64,000 bases of DNA from an uncultured Kordiimonas sp. (lineage in GTDB: Bacteria; Pseudomonadota; Alphaproteobacteria; Sphingomonadales; Kordiimonadaceae), in NCBI GenBank assembly GCA_947492375.1, contig CANLMI010000003.1, positions 124,001 to 188,000 on the forward strand, written 5' to 3'. The translations under genes and the position numbers were made by a program. The notes under the pieces are model-generated. The model was not told the DNA's origin and did no database searches. It saw nothing but the letters and a program-made list of their open reading frames with translations. Positions within the stretch are counted from its first letter, which is position 1, and the number at the start of each line of letters is the position of its first letter. Below are positions 25,682-35,497 of this stretch, in pieces.

Positions 25682-26944
25682 GTGGACTCTCGCATGCAAT
25701 TTTTTAAAAAATATACTGTTACGTTACTTTTGAGCGCAGGTTTGACAGGGATAGTTGGTGTTGAAGCGATGGCTCAGCAGCAATCAGGTTCGTTCCTTCA
25801 ATCGCCAGCGTCAGATCAAGGCTTGAAGCTAAATTTTAATGCTGACGGTACCTATTCAGATAACTTTCTTCGGTTTTCTGATGTTGATATTGCTGAGCAG
25901 AACGGTCTAACTGCAGAGGACTATGCACTGGATTTACGGGGGAGCATAGCGTTTGGTCGTCGTATCGGACGAAATCAGTTGAGTTTTGATAGTACGGTTG
26001 GGTACAGGTTTCATGACAACAATACGCAGTTGGATAGCGAACGATTTTCTGGACGCGGAGTGTTTGCCTGGCAATTGGGCGCACGGTGTGGTGGTGCATT
26101 TGGTGGTCAATGGGCGCGCGATAATGGCCAATTTGAAACACAAAGCGATGTTTTGGTAAATAATAATCAGACAATATTAACAGGTAGTGGTGAAGCGCAG
26201 TGTAATATTCTTGGTCCAATACAATTGGCTGTAGGGGCAAGTTACAGCGATGTTGATAACTCTGCAACTACACGAGAAGTGAATAATCGTGAAGATCAAT
26301 TCTATCGCGGCAGCCTTAGATATACTTTTGGACGTGGTTCTTATTTAGGTGCTTTGGTTAGCACATCAATAACGAACTTTACCGATAGGGATACATTTGA
26401 AGGTGCTGTGGATCGTTTTGAATTAGTTCAGTATGCTGGTGAAGCAAATTTAGTGTTTGGACGTGACATTCGTTTGAATGCTCAGGTTGGTATAACCGAT
26501 ATTCAGGATACTACTAATGTTAGTGATAGTTTAACAGGTGTAAGCGGTATCATTAATCTCCAACTTCCAGTTGGAACTGCTCATAATGTTAATCTAACTG
26601 GCTCAAGGTCTGTTATTCCTTTGCAGAGTGTTACAGCACTGTTTGCGCGGTCTTCCGATATTTCATTATTTGTTAATTCATCGTGGTCATCGAGGTTGTC
26701 CAGCCAAATAACGTTTGGGTATACAAGAAGATTATTGGAAAATGATGAGGCGATCGTTGATCCTATTGAAGGTTTCAATGATCGCGATACCACATACAGT
26801 TTTGGAGCAAGGGTGAGTTATGATTTAGGGCGGTTAATTGGTCTGAATTTTTCTTATCGGTATTCTGACCGTTCGGCAAATGCTGACAGTTTTGAATTTA
26901 CGGAAAATCGCTTCATCATTGGATTGCGGGTGAATTTTAACTGA
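25682..26944 (+). CDS. EPS-associated outer-membrane beta-barrel protein
   Basis: This 420-residue protein has a signal peptide ending near MAQQQSG and alternating hydrophobic/polar strands throughout, closing with FTENRFIIGLRVNFN, a C-terminal beta-signal ending in an aromatic/polar pair. Its place just before the Wza-type gene is that of the outer-membrane barrel found in PEP-CTERM/EPS loci (BBP2-like). It probably helps the polymer pass the outer membrane. The GTG at 25682 has a better-spaced GAGG than the ATG four codons later. Confidence 0.75.
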   Translation: MDSRMQFFKKYTVTLLLSAGLTGIVGVEAMAQQQSGSFLQSPASDQGLKLNFNADGTYSDNFLRFSDVDIAEQNGLTAEDYALDLRGSIAFGRRIGRNQLSFDSTVGYRFHDNNTQLDSERFSGRGVFAWQLGARCGGAFGGQWARDNGQFETQSDVLVNNNQTILTGSGEAQCNILGPIQLAVGASYSDVDNSATTREVNNREDQFYRGSLRYTFGRGSYLGALVSTSITNFTDRDTFEGAVDRFELVQYAGEANLVFGRDIRLNAQVGITDIQDTTNVSDSLTGVSGIINLQLPVGTAHNVNLTGSRSVIPLQSVTALFARSSDISLFVNSSWSSRLSSQITFGYTRRLLENDEAIVDPIEGFNDRDTTYSFGARVSYDLGRLIGLNFSYRYSDRSANADSFEFTENRFIIGLRVNFN

Positions 26945-26992
26945 TTTGTATGCAGGTTGTTATTGAAATGTTTAACAATTTTATGATGGGAT

Positions 26993-27871
26993 ATGGTATC
27001 CGTTATGTACCTAAAAATTAAAGAAAATATTGTCTACCGTGTTTGTATTTGGATATTGCCAATTTGGGCAGTGTTGTCAGGGTATACGTCAGTGGCCACG
27101 GCACAGAATAGTGATGCTGTCGGTGAGCAAGAAAATATTGCACCGCAAGCTTATCTCATTGGTCCCAATGATGTGATCGCGATATCAGTTTTCAGGCAAC
27201 CTGATTTAAATGTTCAGCTACGAGTAGCGTCAGATCAAAGTGTTTTGATACCGATTGTTGGTAAAGTTCACGTTGGCGGTAATTCCGAGCAAGTTGCCGC
27301 AAAGATTGTTGAGAAGGCGTTACAAGAAGGTGGCGTTGTTAAAAATCCAGCTGTTGCCGTTCAAGTGGCGCAGTTTAACAGTCAGAAGGTCTCTGTTTTG
27401 GGTTTTGTTGCGAGGCCTGGTAGTTATACCCTCGATCGGGCTACCAGATTATCAAGCATATTAGCTCAGGCTGGTGGTTCAACAATATCTGGGGCGGATG
27501 AACTATTGTTTACGGATTATGACCCACAAAGTGGTGCAGTTCAAAGGCATCTAGTAAAGATTGATGAACTGCTTGGCGGCAGTAATTCGCCGCAAGATAG
27601 ATATATTGGTGACGGCGATATTATATTTGTACCAGAGGCAAAATATTTTTATATTTACGGGGAAGTACGGAACCCGGGCAGATATCGTGTGCAGCAAGGT
27701 TTGACACTTGAACAAGGTCTTGCAATTGCAGGAGGAACGACGGAACTTGGGTCTCGTAAAGGGGTTAAGCGCCGTGAGACCGAGAAAGATAAGGCTAAAC
27801 TCAGAGGGGTTGACTTATCTGAAGTTATAAAGGTCGGTGATGTCTTTTATGTTCCCCAAAGATTATTTTAG
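26993..27871 (+). CDS. Polysaccharide export protein (Wza/EpsE type)
   Basis: A 292-residue periplasmic/outer-membrane export protein. After a long signal region (ending about TAQ at residue 38) comes the Poly_export domain (YLIGPNDVIAISVFRQPDLN). Two SLBB-type repeats follow (VSVLGFVARPGSYTLD and YFYIYGEVRNPGRYRVQ), with GGTTELGSRKGVKRRETE after the second. No lipobox cysteine is seen, unlike E. coli Wza. It should form or line the polymer exit channel with the chain-length protein encoded next. Confidence 0.88.
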   Translation: MVSVMYLKIKENIVYRVCIWILPIWAVLSGYTSVATAQNSDAVGEQENIAPQAYLIGPNDVIAISVFRQPDLNVQLRVASDQSVLIPIVGKVHVGGNSEQVAAKIVEKALQEGGVVKNPAVAVQVAQFNSQKVSVLGFVARPGSYTLDRATRLSSILAQAGGSTISGADELLFTDYDPQSGAVQRHLVKIDELLGGSNSPQDRYIGDGDIIFVPEAKYFYIYGEVRNPGRYRVQQGLTLEQGLAIAGGTTELGSRKGVKRRETEKDKAKLRGVDLSEVIKVGDVFYVPQRLF

Positions 27872-27940
27872 TCAATTAACTAATTCTAAAATATGAGAAT
27901 GATAAAAACGCCTTGAATAGATAATAAAGGAAAATTCGCA

Positions 27941-29392
27941 ATGAGTTTAATGCAGGTATTGGGTATTTTAAAGGCTCGATTTTTTATCATTCTGCTGTCT
28001 TGCGTGTTTGCAGGTGTAACAGCTTTTGCTGTTGTTAGTTTTTTACCAAAGCAATATGAAGCGTCCTCAAAAATTTTACTTGATGTTTCTACCCCTGATC
28101 CTGTGACTGGGCAATTACTGTCCGGTACTTTGGCACGTTCACACATGCGTACTCAGATTGCCCTCATTAAGTCCGAGCGTGTTGCCAGAATGGTTGTTGA
28201 TGATCTGGGATTAATGAATTCAGCCTACTTTCTCAATGAATTTTCGAAAGTTAATCAGCGTCGAGAAGACCTTCAATATTGGATTAGTCAACGACTGGTT
28301 GGTAACTTAGATGTGCGTAATGTTGGGGGCAGTGAAATTATATCTGTTGTATATACTGGAAACTCGCCAAATATTGCTGCACAACTGGCTAATGCATTTG
28401 TTGATGCTTATATACGAATAGATCTGGATTTACGAGTAGAGCCGGCCAAAAGAAACTCTCAATGGTTTGCCAGTCAGTTAAATATTTTAAAGCAAAATTT
28501 GGATTTGGCTCAAGGTAGGTTAACTTCATTTCAACAGGCAAAAGGTATTTTGGAAGTATCTGATGAAGTGGATGCTGAAAACAACAAACTTGTAGATTTA
28601 ACGCAACGTTATACAGCTTCTTTATCTGATATTAGTGAGGCCAAGACCTTATTTGCACAATTGGAAGCTTTCGACAGAGCTGGGGGTAAAAGCGAAGAAT
28701 TACCTGAGTTCTTGACAAATGGACGAGTACAGCAGTGGCGTGATGAATTAACTCGCCTAGATGGTGCGCTTGCTGAGCGCTCAGAGCAGCTTGGAGATAA
28801 TCACCCGGAAATACTAGGACTCATTGCAAGGAAAGAGATTGCTCAAGCACAAATCCTTGAGGAAATTAAGAAACTCAGGTCTTCGTTGGCAGCACGCGTG
28901 CGTATCGCAGAGGAAAAGTCTTCTGTTTTGGAAGCAGAATTGAACCAACAAAAAGCTAATATGTTAGCTTTGCGCGAAGACCGTGACCAATTAGAACTCT
29001 TGCGACGTGAAGTTGAGATCCGTAAAGCTGAATATGATGATGCGTTTAGACGTGCTGGAACTCTACGATTAGAGGGAAATATTGCTCAATCCGGTGTCCG
29101 TGTAATGGAAGAGGCGCTACCGCCACTTGGGCACAGTTTCCCTAAAAAGCCGCTATCACTTGGTTTAGCAGCAGTAGCCGGAATTGTTTTAGGCGTGGCG
29201 CTGTCATTTTTGTTAGAAATGATTGACCGCAGAGTTAGATCACACAAAGATCTTGAACAGATTACTGGAAAGCCTGTTTTGACAGTTTTAGTTGCAGGTA
29301 AGGCATCCAAGTCTGGATGGCGCAAACGGTTATCTGAGCGTAAGCGCAGATCTAATAGTAAGGTCAAACAGCTTCCAGCTGCTGCAGAATAG
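27941..29392 (+). CDS. Chain-length determinant protein (GumC/EpsF, Wzz family)
   Basis: This 483-residue inner-membrane protein has an N-terminal transmembrane helix (about 12-35) after MSLMQVLGILKARF. It has a Wzz domain (QYEASSKILLDVSTPDPVTG), long periplasmic coiled-coil helices (about 170-400) and a second membrane helix (about 405-425) preceded by the proline-rich ALPPLGHSFPKKP. The C-terminal tail is short and basic, and the kinase is on a separate gene, as in EpsF/EpsG pairs. It sets polymer length and connects the Wzy system to the export channel. Confidence 0.88.
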   Translation: MSLMQVLGILKARFFIILLSCVFAGVTAFAVVSFLPKQYEASSKILLDVSTPDPVTGQLLSGTLARSHMRTQIALIKSERVARMVVDDLGLMNSAYFLNEFSKVNQRREDLQYWISQRLVGNLDVRNVGGSEIISVVYTGNSPNIAAQLANAFVDAYIRIDLDLRVEPAKRNSQWFASQLNILKQNLDLAQGRLTSFQQAKGILEVSDEVDAENNKLVDLTQRYTASLSDISEAKTLFAQLEAFDRAGGKSEELPEFLTNGRVQQWRDELTRLDGALAERSEQLGDNHPEILGLIARKEIAQAQILEEIKKLRSSLAARVRIAEEKSSVLEAELNQQKANMLALREDRDQLELLRREVEIRKAEYDDAFRRAGTLRLEGNIAQSGVRVMEEALPPLGHSFPKKPLSLGLAAVAGIVLGVALSFLLEMIDRRVRSHKDLEQITGKPVLTVLVAGKASKSGWRKRLSERKRRSNSKVKQLPAAAE

Positions 29393-29403
29393 AGAATTCA
29401 TCA

Positions 29404-30285
29404 ATGAATACGAATATTGAAAATATTGGTCGCAATCATTCGAGCGGGCAATGGGAAAATAATAAAATTGGGCAAATTTTATTGGGCCTTGGTAAACTGA
29501 ATGAAGAACAGGTCCAAGATATTCTTGCCTTGCAAGAAAGCCAGGAACTCACTTTTGGTGCTGCGGCGCAAAAGTTAAATTTGGTTACTAATCAAGATAT
29601 TGATGAAGCAATCGCTCAGCAATTTAACTATGCAATTCTAGCGCCTGGTGCTGATGGTTTTTCCGATGAAATTCATGTGGCGTATAAACCCTTTGGAGCT
29701 GAGGCTGAAGCAATAAGGGTTTTAAGAAGTCGGCTACTGCTTGGTTGCCTTGAGCAAGGTCGTCGGGCGATTACTATAATGTCTCCAAATAAAAGGTCCG
29801 GCGCAACGTATCTTACTGTTAATTTAGCAATTTCATTTGCTCAGCTTGGCCTTAAGGCATGTTTAATTGATGCAAATTTACGCGAACCGCGTATAGCAAA
29901 CGTTTTTGGTCTAAAGAATAGAACGCCTGGCTTAAGTGATGTATTGCTGGGACAGCATGGTGTTGAAGAGGTAGTGTTAAGAAACCTTTTCCCTAACCTT
30001 GGTGTCATTCCATCAGGTCGCAGACCACCAAATCCGCAGGAACTTCTGGGGCGTCATGAGTTGGTGTGGATGTTATCGCAACTTCTAAGTGATTTTGATG
30101 TTATACTTTTTGATACACCTGCGATGAATACTACCGCAGATGCAAGAACAGTTGCTGCACGTGTTGGAACCGCCCTTTTAGTTGCGCGCCAGCATAAAAC
30201 GTTAGCACCAGACATAGAGACGGCTACATCAGAGCTTGCGGCAGGTGATATTGAGCTGGTCGGTACTGTACTGAATAAGTACTGA
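29404..30285 (+). CDS. EpsG-type BY-kinase-like ATPase with degenerate P-loop
   Basis: This 293-residue protein is built of an N-terminal segment (about 20-75; IGQILLGLGKLNEEQVQDIL) like the MshEN/GspE N-terminal fold. A MinD/BY-kinase ATPase follows: MSPNKRSGATYLTVNLA in the P-loop position, CLIDANLREPRIANVFG as Walker A', and VILFDTPAMN as Walker B. The canonical P-loop lysine is missing (GAT instead of GKT/S), and there is no C-terminal tyrosine cluster. In exosortase/EPS loci this slot is EpsG, the cytoplasmic partner of the chain-length protein. Confidence 0.8.
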   Translation: MNTNIENIGRNHSSGQWENNKIGQILLGLGKLNEEQVQDILALQESQELTFGAAAQKLNLVTNQDIDEAIAQQFNYAILAPGADGFSDEIHVAYKPFGAEAEAIRVLRSRLLLGCLEQGRRAITIMSPNKRSGATYLTVNLAISFAQLGLKACLIDANLREPRIANVFGLKNRTPGLSDVLLGQHGVEEVVLRNLFPNLGVIPSGRRPPNPQELLGRHELVWMLSQLLSDFDVILFDTPAMNTTADARTVAARVGTALLVARQHKTLAPDIETATSELAAGDIELVGTVLNKY

Positions 30286-30288
30286 TAA

Positions 30289-31206
30289 TTGGGGGTTAAA
30301 TTGGCTAATAATACAAATACGCGCATTACGCTGGATTGGCAGGAAATTTGGCAAGATATACTTGGCTCCGGCTTTTGGGTTATCGCTATTACTCTAGTTG
30401 CAATCTATACTGGGACAACTGCGTTATTAATTGAGGGGCCTTGGCAGACTGATCAGGATAGTCATGGGCCGTTTATTTTATTGATTGTTGCTCTCATCAT
30501 TTTACTGAAAGCGCATAAATTAAGAGAAATAGAACCACCACAATCAAGTTTTCTAGGCTGGTTGTTCTTATTGGCTGGTTTATTCTTTTATGTGGTTGGA
30601 CATTCCCAAGAGATCATGTTGTTAGATGCAGGCTCGATAATACCTGTTTTAACCGGAGTGATCTTGATTACGAAGGGTAAAGAAGGATTAAAAGAGCTTA
30701 TCTTTCCGCTTTGTTTTTTGATTTTTGCTGTTCCCATGCCTGGATGGTTGATGGACGGGCTAACTCAACCGATGAAATTGGCCTTGTCTGACCAAGTTGT
30801 TGATATGCTTTATGGGTTTGGTTATCCAGTAGCGCAGAACGGTGTGATTTTATATATCGAGCAATACCAGTTGCTTGTGAAAGATGCGTGTGTTGGATTG
30901 AATTCATTACATAGTTTGGCAGCTGTTGGAATTATCTATATTTATCTCTCAAAACCAAGCCATATATTACACACGTTGTTTTTACTCCTGATTATTGTTC
31001 CTGCAGCTTATGCGGCTAACCTTGTTCGGGTGATTGCCTTGGTGCTGATTACTTATTATTTTGGCGAGGCTGCAGGGCAAGGGTTTTTACATGATTTTGC
31101 TGGATTGGTAATGTTTGTAACGGCCTTGGTATTATTTATCGCCATTGATAGTGTTATTTTCTTTGGGATTATGTGGTCTAAAAAAAGAGAAGCGGCAAAG
31201 TTATGA
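30289..31206 (+). CDS. Exosortase (XrtB/XrtV type)
   Basis: This 305-residue integral membrane protein has eight or so hydrophobic segments and the transpeptidase-like triad of exosortases: Cys201 (KDACVGLNSLHS), Arg247 (AANLVRVIAL) and His268 (GQGFLHDFAG). The spacing and the ITYYFGEAAGQGFLHDF block match exosortases B and V rather than XrtA. It should recognise PEP-CTERM tails, cleave them and attach the protein to the envelope or polysaccharide. The candidate substrate is encoded at 37070-37579. The start is a TTG; another TTG four codons later, with GGGGG before it, is equally possible. EpsI overlaps its stop. Confidence 0.88.
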   Translation: MGVKLANNTNTRITLDWQEIWQDILGSGFWVIAITLVAIYTGTTALLIEGPWQTDQDSHGPFILLIVALIILLKAHKLREIEPPQSSFLGWLFLLAGLFFYVVGHSQEIMLLDAGSIIPVLTGVILITKGKEGLKELIFPLCFLIFAVPMPGWLMDGLTQPMKLALSDQVVDMLYGFGYPVAQNGVILYIEQYQLLVKDACVGLNSLHSLAAVGIIYIYLSKPSHILHTLFLLLIIVPAAYAANLVRVIALVLITYYFGEAAGQGFLHDFAGLVMFVTALVLFIAIDSVIFFGIMWSKKREAAKL

Positions 31207-31910
31207 TCAAACGGCCTCCTTTTAAATTAGCTATGATTGGTGTGTCCCTGGTTTTTGCGGGACTTGCGGCACAATATTTGAAGCCAACAGAAGTTTCTGC
31301 GGTAGTGAAGGCTGATTTTGTCCTTGACGAGCTCGTACCCACAGAATTTGGCGAATGGTATGAAGATCAATATATTAAAGCTATTCAACCTCTTGAACAG
31401 AGTACTTTAGCGGATAAGATTTATAATCAAAGCCTTTCAAGAAGCTACCGTAATGCTGACGGTGATCTGATTATGCTGGTAATAGCGTACGGACGTCATC
31501 AAAGCGATAATCTTCAGCTCCATTTGCCTGAAACATGCTATGCGGCAAACGGTTTTAAGGTTGGTAATCCAAGCGTTGAAAGATTATCGATTATTAAGAA
31601 CGGTGAAGCTGTTTTGCCAGCTAAACGTTTATATACCACAAATGGACCACGGAGTGAGCCGGTTACTTACTGGACTCGTGTTGGCGATGATATTCCAACA
31701 TCACAAGCCGAAAGGCAAATTGGAAAGCTTCTTTATGGTTTATCAGGTAGGATACCTGATGGTATTTTAGTTCGAATTTCAAGTTTCGGGGATTTAGATA
31801 ATAAGTCTTTCGAAGTTCATGATGCATTTATACAGGAGCTGTTGGCAGTACTTCCTGATGAGAGTTTGCCATTATTCCTTGGAAAGTTATCAAATACACA
31901 AGAAATATAG
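31203..31910 (+). CDS. EpsI family exosortase-associated protein
   Basis: This 235-residue protein has one N-terminal membrane helix and the DUF3485/EpsI domain with the conserved LHLPETCYAANGFKV motif (about 105-120). The ATG overlaps the exosortase stop codon by 4 bases (ATGA), so translation is coupled. EpsI is either a free-standing gene or fused to exosortases in many loci. It acts with the exosortase in the periplasm, with unknown chemistry. The V-type or B-type subclass is inferred from the exosortase. Confidence 0.87.
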   Translation: MIKRPPFKLAMIGVSLVFAGLAAQYLKPTEVSAVVKADFVLDELVPTEFGEWYEDQYIKAIQPLEQSTLADKIYNQSLSRSYRNADGDLIMLVIAYGRHQSDNLQLHLPETCYAANGFKVGNPSVERLSIIKNGEAVLPAKRLYTTNGPRSEPVTYWTRVGDDIPTSQAERQIGKLLYGLSGRIPDGILVRISSFGDLDNKSFEVHDAFIQELLAVLPDESLPLFLGKLSNTQEI

Positions 31911-31998
31911 ACTTTTGATTTAAATTGTCTCGATAATCTGGGGAAATCGAGTTAGGTTGAGATAGTCTAATCTTTATATGTGGGGCGGAGATTTTAAA

Positions 31999-32961
31999 AT
32001 GAGATTTATTTTTAGCACAGCAATTGTTGGATTGAGTTTGATGTTGACCGCTTGCGGCGCTGATAGTGAACCACAGGCCACGGACGATAGCACTCAAACT
32101 ACAAAGGTGCCGGATGACGGCCTTGTTTTAGAGGGGCAGGTTGTTGCACAAGTTAATGGTGAAGAGATTACTATTCATGAGCTTAATGTAGAGATTGCGC
32201 GTTTGAACATTCCTGCTGATGCTGATCGGCGCCCTATAGAAGAAAATGTACTTAGGTCAATCGTATCGCGTAAGATTTTTGAACAGAAGGCGAAAGCGAT
32301 CGGACTGGATAGAAGCCCTGAAGTGTTACTGGACATACGTAGGACGAGATCAGCACTGTTAGCTCAGGCATACCTGCGATCCAGATCTGGCGAACGCCCT
32401 GCTGTTTCTCGAAGAGAAGCACAACAATATGTGCTTGATAATCCAGTGCTCTTCGCAAATAGAACCTATTATATTTTTGATTCTATTGTTGTGCCGACAA
32501 CTGACCTCACTGAAGAACTTAAAGATCAGTATGAAGCGTCAGGTAACTTAAATGATATTGAAAGCGATTTGCTAAGCAAAGAAACACAGCACCAGCGCAG
32601 ACCTTACACAATATATTCTGAGACATTACCTGCTGCGATGATTGAAAAGATGCCTGAATTGCAGCGCGACCGCACGGTATTTTTCCTTGTTCAAGGTGCA
32701 ACAACATTTATTACGCAGTATCAGGAAAGCCGCCCTGCTGTTCTTGCTGGAGAAGAGGCTATTGACGCAGCAATTCGCACTTTGACCAGTCAAAAATCGC
32801 GAGATTTTTTGACATCGATAGAATTAAATGCTGTTGAAGAATCGGATGTTACATATACTGGTTCGTTCTCTAATTTAGAGGATAAGCCTGAAAATTTAAT
32901 TCAAGGCAAGTTACAGCAAGAAATCGATGACTCTGTACAATCTACGGATGATGTTCAGTAG
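31999..32961 (+). CDS. EpsD-like peptidyl-prolyl isomerase lipoprotein
   Basis: A 320-residue protein from the ATG at 31999, preceded by GGCGGAG. It has a lipoprotein signal peptide with lipobox LTAC (residues about 13-16). A SurA-N-like region (QVNGEEITIHELNVEIARLN) and an extended PpiC-like C-terminal part follow. This is the layout of EpsD proteins of PEP-CTERM/EPS loci. It probably helps fold outer-membrane or export components in the periplasm. The C-terminus is acidic and Gln-rich. It lies 88 bases after EpsI. Confidence 0.8.
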   Translation: MRFIFSTAIVGLSLMLTACGADSEPQATDDSTQTTKVPDDGLVLEGQVVAQVNGEEITIHELNVEIARLNIPADADRRPIEENVLRSIVSRKIFEQKAKAIGLDRSPEVLLDIRRTRSALLAQAYLRSRSGERPAVSRREAQQYVLDNPVLFANRTYYIFDSIVVPTTDLTEELKDQYEASGNLNDIESDLLSKETQHQRRPYTIYSETLPAAMIEKMPELQRDRTVFFLVQGATTFITQYQESRPAVLAGEEAIDAAIRTLTSQKSRDFLTSIELNAVEESDVTYTGSFSNLEDKPENLIQGKLQQEIDDSVQSTDDVQ

Positions 32962-32999
32962 CTTTTTAACCAGCTTAATAATTAAAAAACTGTGGTGTA

Positions 33000-34172
33000 A
33001 TGATGGCTAAATGTCTTACTATTGGCTTGTTTTGGCACTCGCCAAATTCAGATAACTTGGGTGTGGGTGCGTTAACGATCGCTAATATTGAATTACTCAC
33101 GAAGGCGGCTGATAGAGTTGGTTTGCAGCTTAAGTTCATAATTTTGGGCTACCTGGATAATCGCGAAATATATGTTAAAGGCGATAATGTAGAAACTATC
33201 GCATTGAATGGTAAGTTAGTTGCTTTGCCTTGGTATGGTTTAGGTAAGTCACTTAGGCGATGTGATGTCGTATTTGATATTGGCGGTGGTGATAGTTTTG
33301 CCAGTATCTACGGATGGAAACGGATCACTTATTTTCTGTTGTCTAAATGGCGAACAATAATGAATGGGTGCCCACTGGTTTTATCTCCACAAACAATTGG
33401 TCCTTTTAATAAGGGCTTTATAACATGGTTTGCTGGCCTGACTGTTCGGCGGGCGTATTTGACATTTGCTCGTGATCGATTGTCTTTGTCGCATTTATTA
33501 AATGACTTAAAGGTTAAAGAAGAAGCGTCTCGTCTTACAACGGATGTTGCTTTTGCTCTACCTTATGAAAAAAAAGAATTTGATCAAACATCTAAGCCGC
33601 GTGTAGGGATTAATATTTCAGGTTTGCTATTGAATGGTGGTTATACTGGCCAAAATGAATTCGGTCTAACGCTGGATTATGGAGTGCTTATTCGGCGCAC
33701 GATCCAGTATTTCCTGGATAAAGGCGCTGAAGTGCATTTAGTCTCCCATGTTATTACAGAGCATGTTGTCGAGGATGATTACCGGGCGGCGGAAACATTT
33801 TTGAAAGACTTTCCATCTGTTATTCTGGCACCAGCATTTACGGACCCTGTTGAAGCTAAAAGTTATATAGCCGGCCTTGATTTTTTCACGGGAGCACGAA
33901 TGCATGCATGTATAGCAGCGGCTTCTTCTGGTGTGCCGGTGGTTCCCATGGCGTATAGTCGTAAGTTTCAAGGGTTGTTTGGTGCATTTGGTTATGATCA
34001 TACACTCGAATGTAAGGAACTAGATACAGATGCAGCCTTTGAATATTTAACGTCTAGATACGAAAATATTGCTTCTTTAAGTTCAGATGTTGCAGAGCTT
34101 TATTCTAAAGCCAGTGAGAAATTGGAAGTGTATATTTCAGAGGTTAGTGACCTGATGGTCAAGGTTTCTTAA
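33000..34172 (+). CDS. Polysaccharide pyruvyl transferase family protein
   Basis: A 390-residue CsaB/WcaK-type protein. It opens IGLFWHSPNSDNLGVGALTI (family pattern NxGDxA) and has DIGGGDSFASIYGWKR, LSPQTIGPF, an R-x-x-S motif (RDRLSLSHL) and FTGARMHACIAA, which is the conserved G-x-R-x-H site. It would transfer pyruvate from PEP as a ketal onto a sugar of the repeat unit, adding negative charge. The FrhB-like gene starts 24 bases downstream, a common pairing in EPS loci. Confidence 0.87.
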   Translation: MMAKCLTIGLFWHSPNSDNLGVGALTIANIELLTKAADRVGLQLKFIILGYLDNREIYVKGDNVETIALNGKLVALPWYGLGKSLRRCDVVFDIGGGDSFASIYGWKRITYFLLSKWRTIMNGCPLVLSPQTIGPFNKGFITWFAGLTVRRAYLTFARDRLSLSHLLNDLKVKEEASRLTTDVAFALPYEKKEFDQTSKPRVGINISGLLLNGGYTGQNEFGLTLDYGVLIRRTIQYFLDKGAEVHLVSHVITEHVVEDDYRAAETFLKDFPSVILAPAFTDPVEAKSYIAGLDFFTGARMHACIAAASSGVPVVPMAYSRKFQGLFGAFGYDHTLECKELDTDAAFEYLTSRYENIASLSSDVAELYSKASEKLEVYISEVSDLMVKVS

Positions 34173-34196
34173 TAGTTTTTGCTCAATATACATCTT

Positions 34197-35408
34197 ATGT
34201 CAAAACTTGAAAAAATAATCCTTAAAAACCATCTTTGTGTAGGCTGCGGCCTCTGTGAATCCTTAGGTGCCGAAGAAGGCATCACAATGGAATTTAGCGA
34301 TGAAGGGTTTTTACGGCCAAAGCTTAAACAATCAATTTCAAAGCGGTTGGATGAGCAAATTTTTTCTGTATGCCCAGGAAGAACTCTGGAAAGTGAAACG
34401 CCTGAGAGCGAGCAACATCTATACTGGGGCCCGATTAAGACAAGTTATACCGGGTATGCCATAGATACAGACGCAAGGTATGCTGGTTCATCCGGGGGAG
34501 GGCTTTCGGCTATCCTCATACATATGCTTGAGAGTGGCAAAGCTGATGTGGTTATTCAAACTACTGCTTCAGAGGTTAACCCTGTTATTAACGCGACTGT
34601 GTTATCAACTACAAAAGATGCGGTGATAAAGTCGGCGGGGTCACGCTATGCACCCGCGGCTCCTCTTGTGAATGTTATTCAAGTGCTCGAGCAATATGAT
34701 CGTGTCGTTATTGTTGGTAAACCATGTGATATTGCGGGGGTAACAAATTTACTTCGTAAACATCCTGAGCTTGAAAATCGGGTAGTACTGAAGTTGGCTT
34801 TTATGTGCGGAGGGACACCAAGCCAGTTTGGGACCGATGAAATATTATCCCGGCTCGATGTTAAGCATGATGAACTTGCTTCTTTTCGGTATCGGGGCGA
34901 AGGGTGGCCAGGAAATGTTCAGGCCCTTACAACTGAAGGTAGGCTTGAAACGATGTCATACCCGGTTTCATGGGGGGAAATTCTAACGCACAAAGTACAA
35001 CCAAGATGTAAAATATGTGCGGATGCGACGGGAGTTTTCTCTGATATTACTTTTGCTGATGCATGGTATGATGACGGTGGTGGCATGCCTTCATTTGATG
35101 AACAAGACGGGCGAAGCTTGGTATTGGCGCGAACAGATCGTGGGCAAGGGATTGTCGAGGAAGCAGTGGCAGCGGATGCAATTTACACTGAAGGCTTAGC
35201 CGTTGAAGAAATAGCCAAGATGCAGCCTTATCATGTTCTGAGAAAGCAATTTGTGATGTCACGGCTCATGGCACTTCGGTGTTGTTTTCGACCAATTCCA
35301 TCATATCGATATCTTCGTCTTCTAGAAGCTGCTCGAAAAGTTGGGCTGAAGCAGAATTTTAAGAACTTTCTTGGTATGATAAAACGTGTTCTTCTGAAAA
35401 GAGCATAG
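34197..35408 (+). CDS. Coenzyme F420 hydrogenase/dehydrogenase beta-subunit-like (FrhB) protein
   Basis: A 403-residue protein from the ATG at 34197; a TTG six codons upstream is possible. It has a ferredoxin-like cysteine motif at the N-terminus (LCVGCGLCESLG) and SGGGLSAILIHMLES. The FrhB C-terminal domain has KPCDIAGVTNLLRKHP, AFMCGGTPS, RCKICADATGVFSDITFADAW. Members found in polysaccharide loci beside pyruvyl transferases are proposed oxidoreductases; real F420 use is unlikely here. It probably binds an iron-sulfur cluster and flavin and modifies a sugar. The reaction is unknown. Confidence 0.82.
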   Translation: MSKLEKIILKNHLCVGCGLCESLGAEEGITMEFSDEGFLRPKLKQSISKRLDEQIFSVCPGRTLESETPESEQHLYWGPIKTSYTGYAIDTDARYAGSSGGGLSAILIHMLESGKADVVIQTTASEVNPVINATVLSTTKDAVIKSAGSRYAPAAPLVNVIQVLEQYDRVVIVGKPCDIAGVTNLLRKHPELENRVVLKLAFMCGGTPSQFGTDEILSRLDVKHDELASFRYRGEGWPGNVQALTTEGRLETMSYPVSWGEILTHKVQPRCKICADATGVFSDITFADAWYDDGGGMPSFDEQDGRSLVLARTDRGQGIVEEAVAADAIYTEGLAVEEIAKMQPYHVLRKQFVMSRLMALRCCFRPIPSYRYLRLLEAARKVGLKQNFKNFLGMIKRVLLKRA

Positions 35409-35497
35409 GTTTTATTTGTTTTACTCGATAAAACCCTATCCAGTTTATGTAAGTATATGAGATAAAGCTAGTTTTAATAATATTGAAGAGTTGTGGT

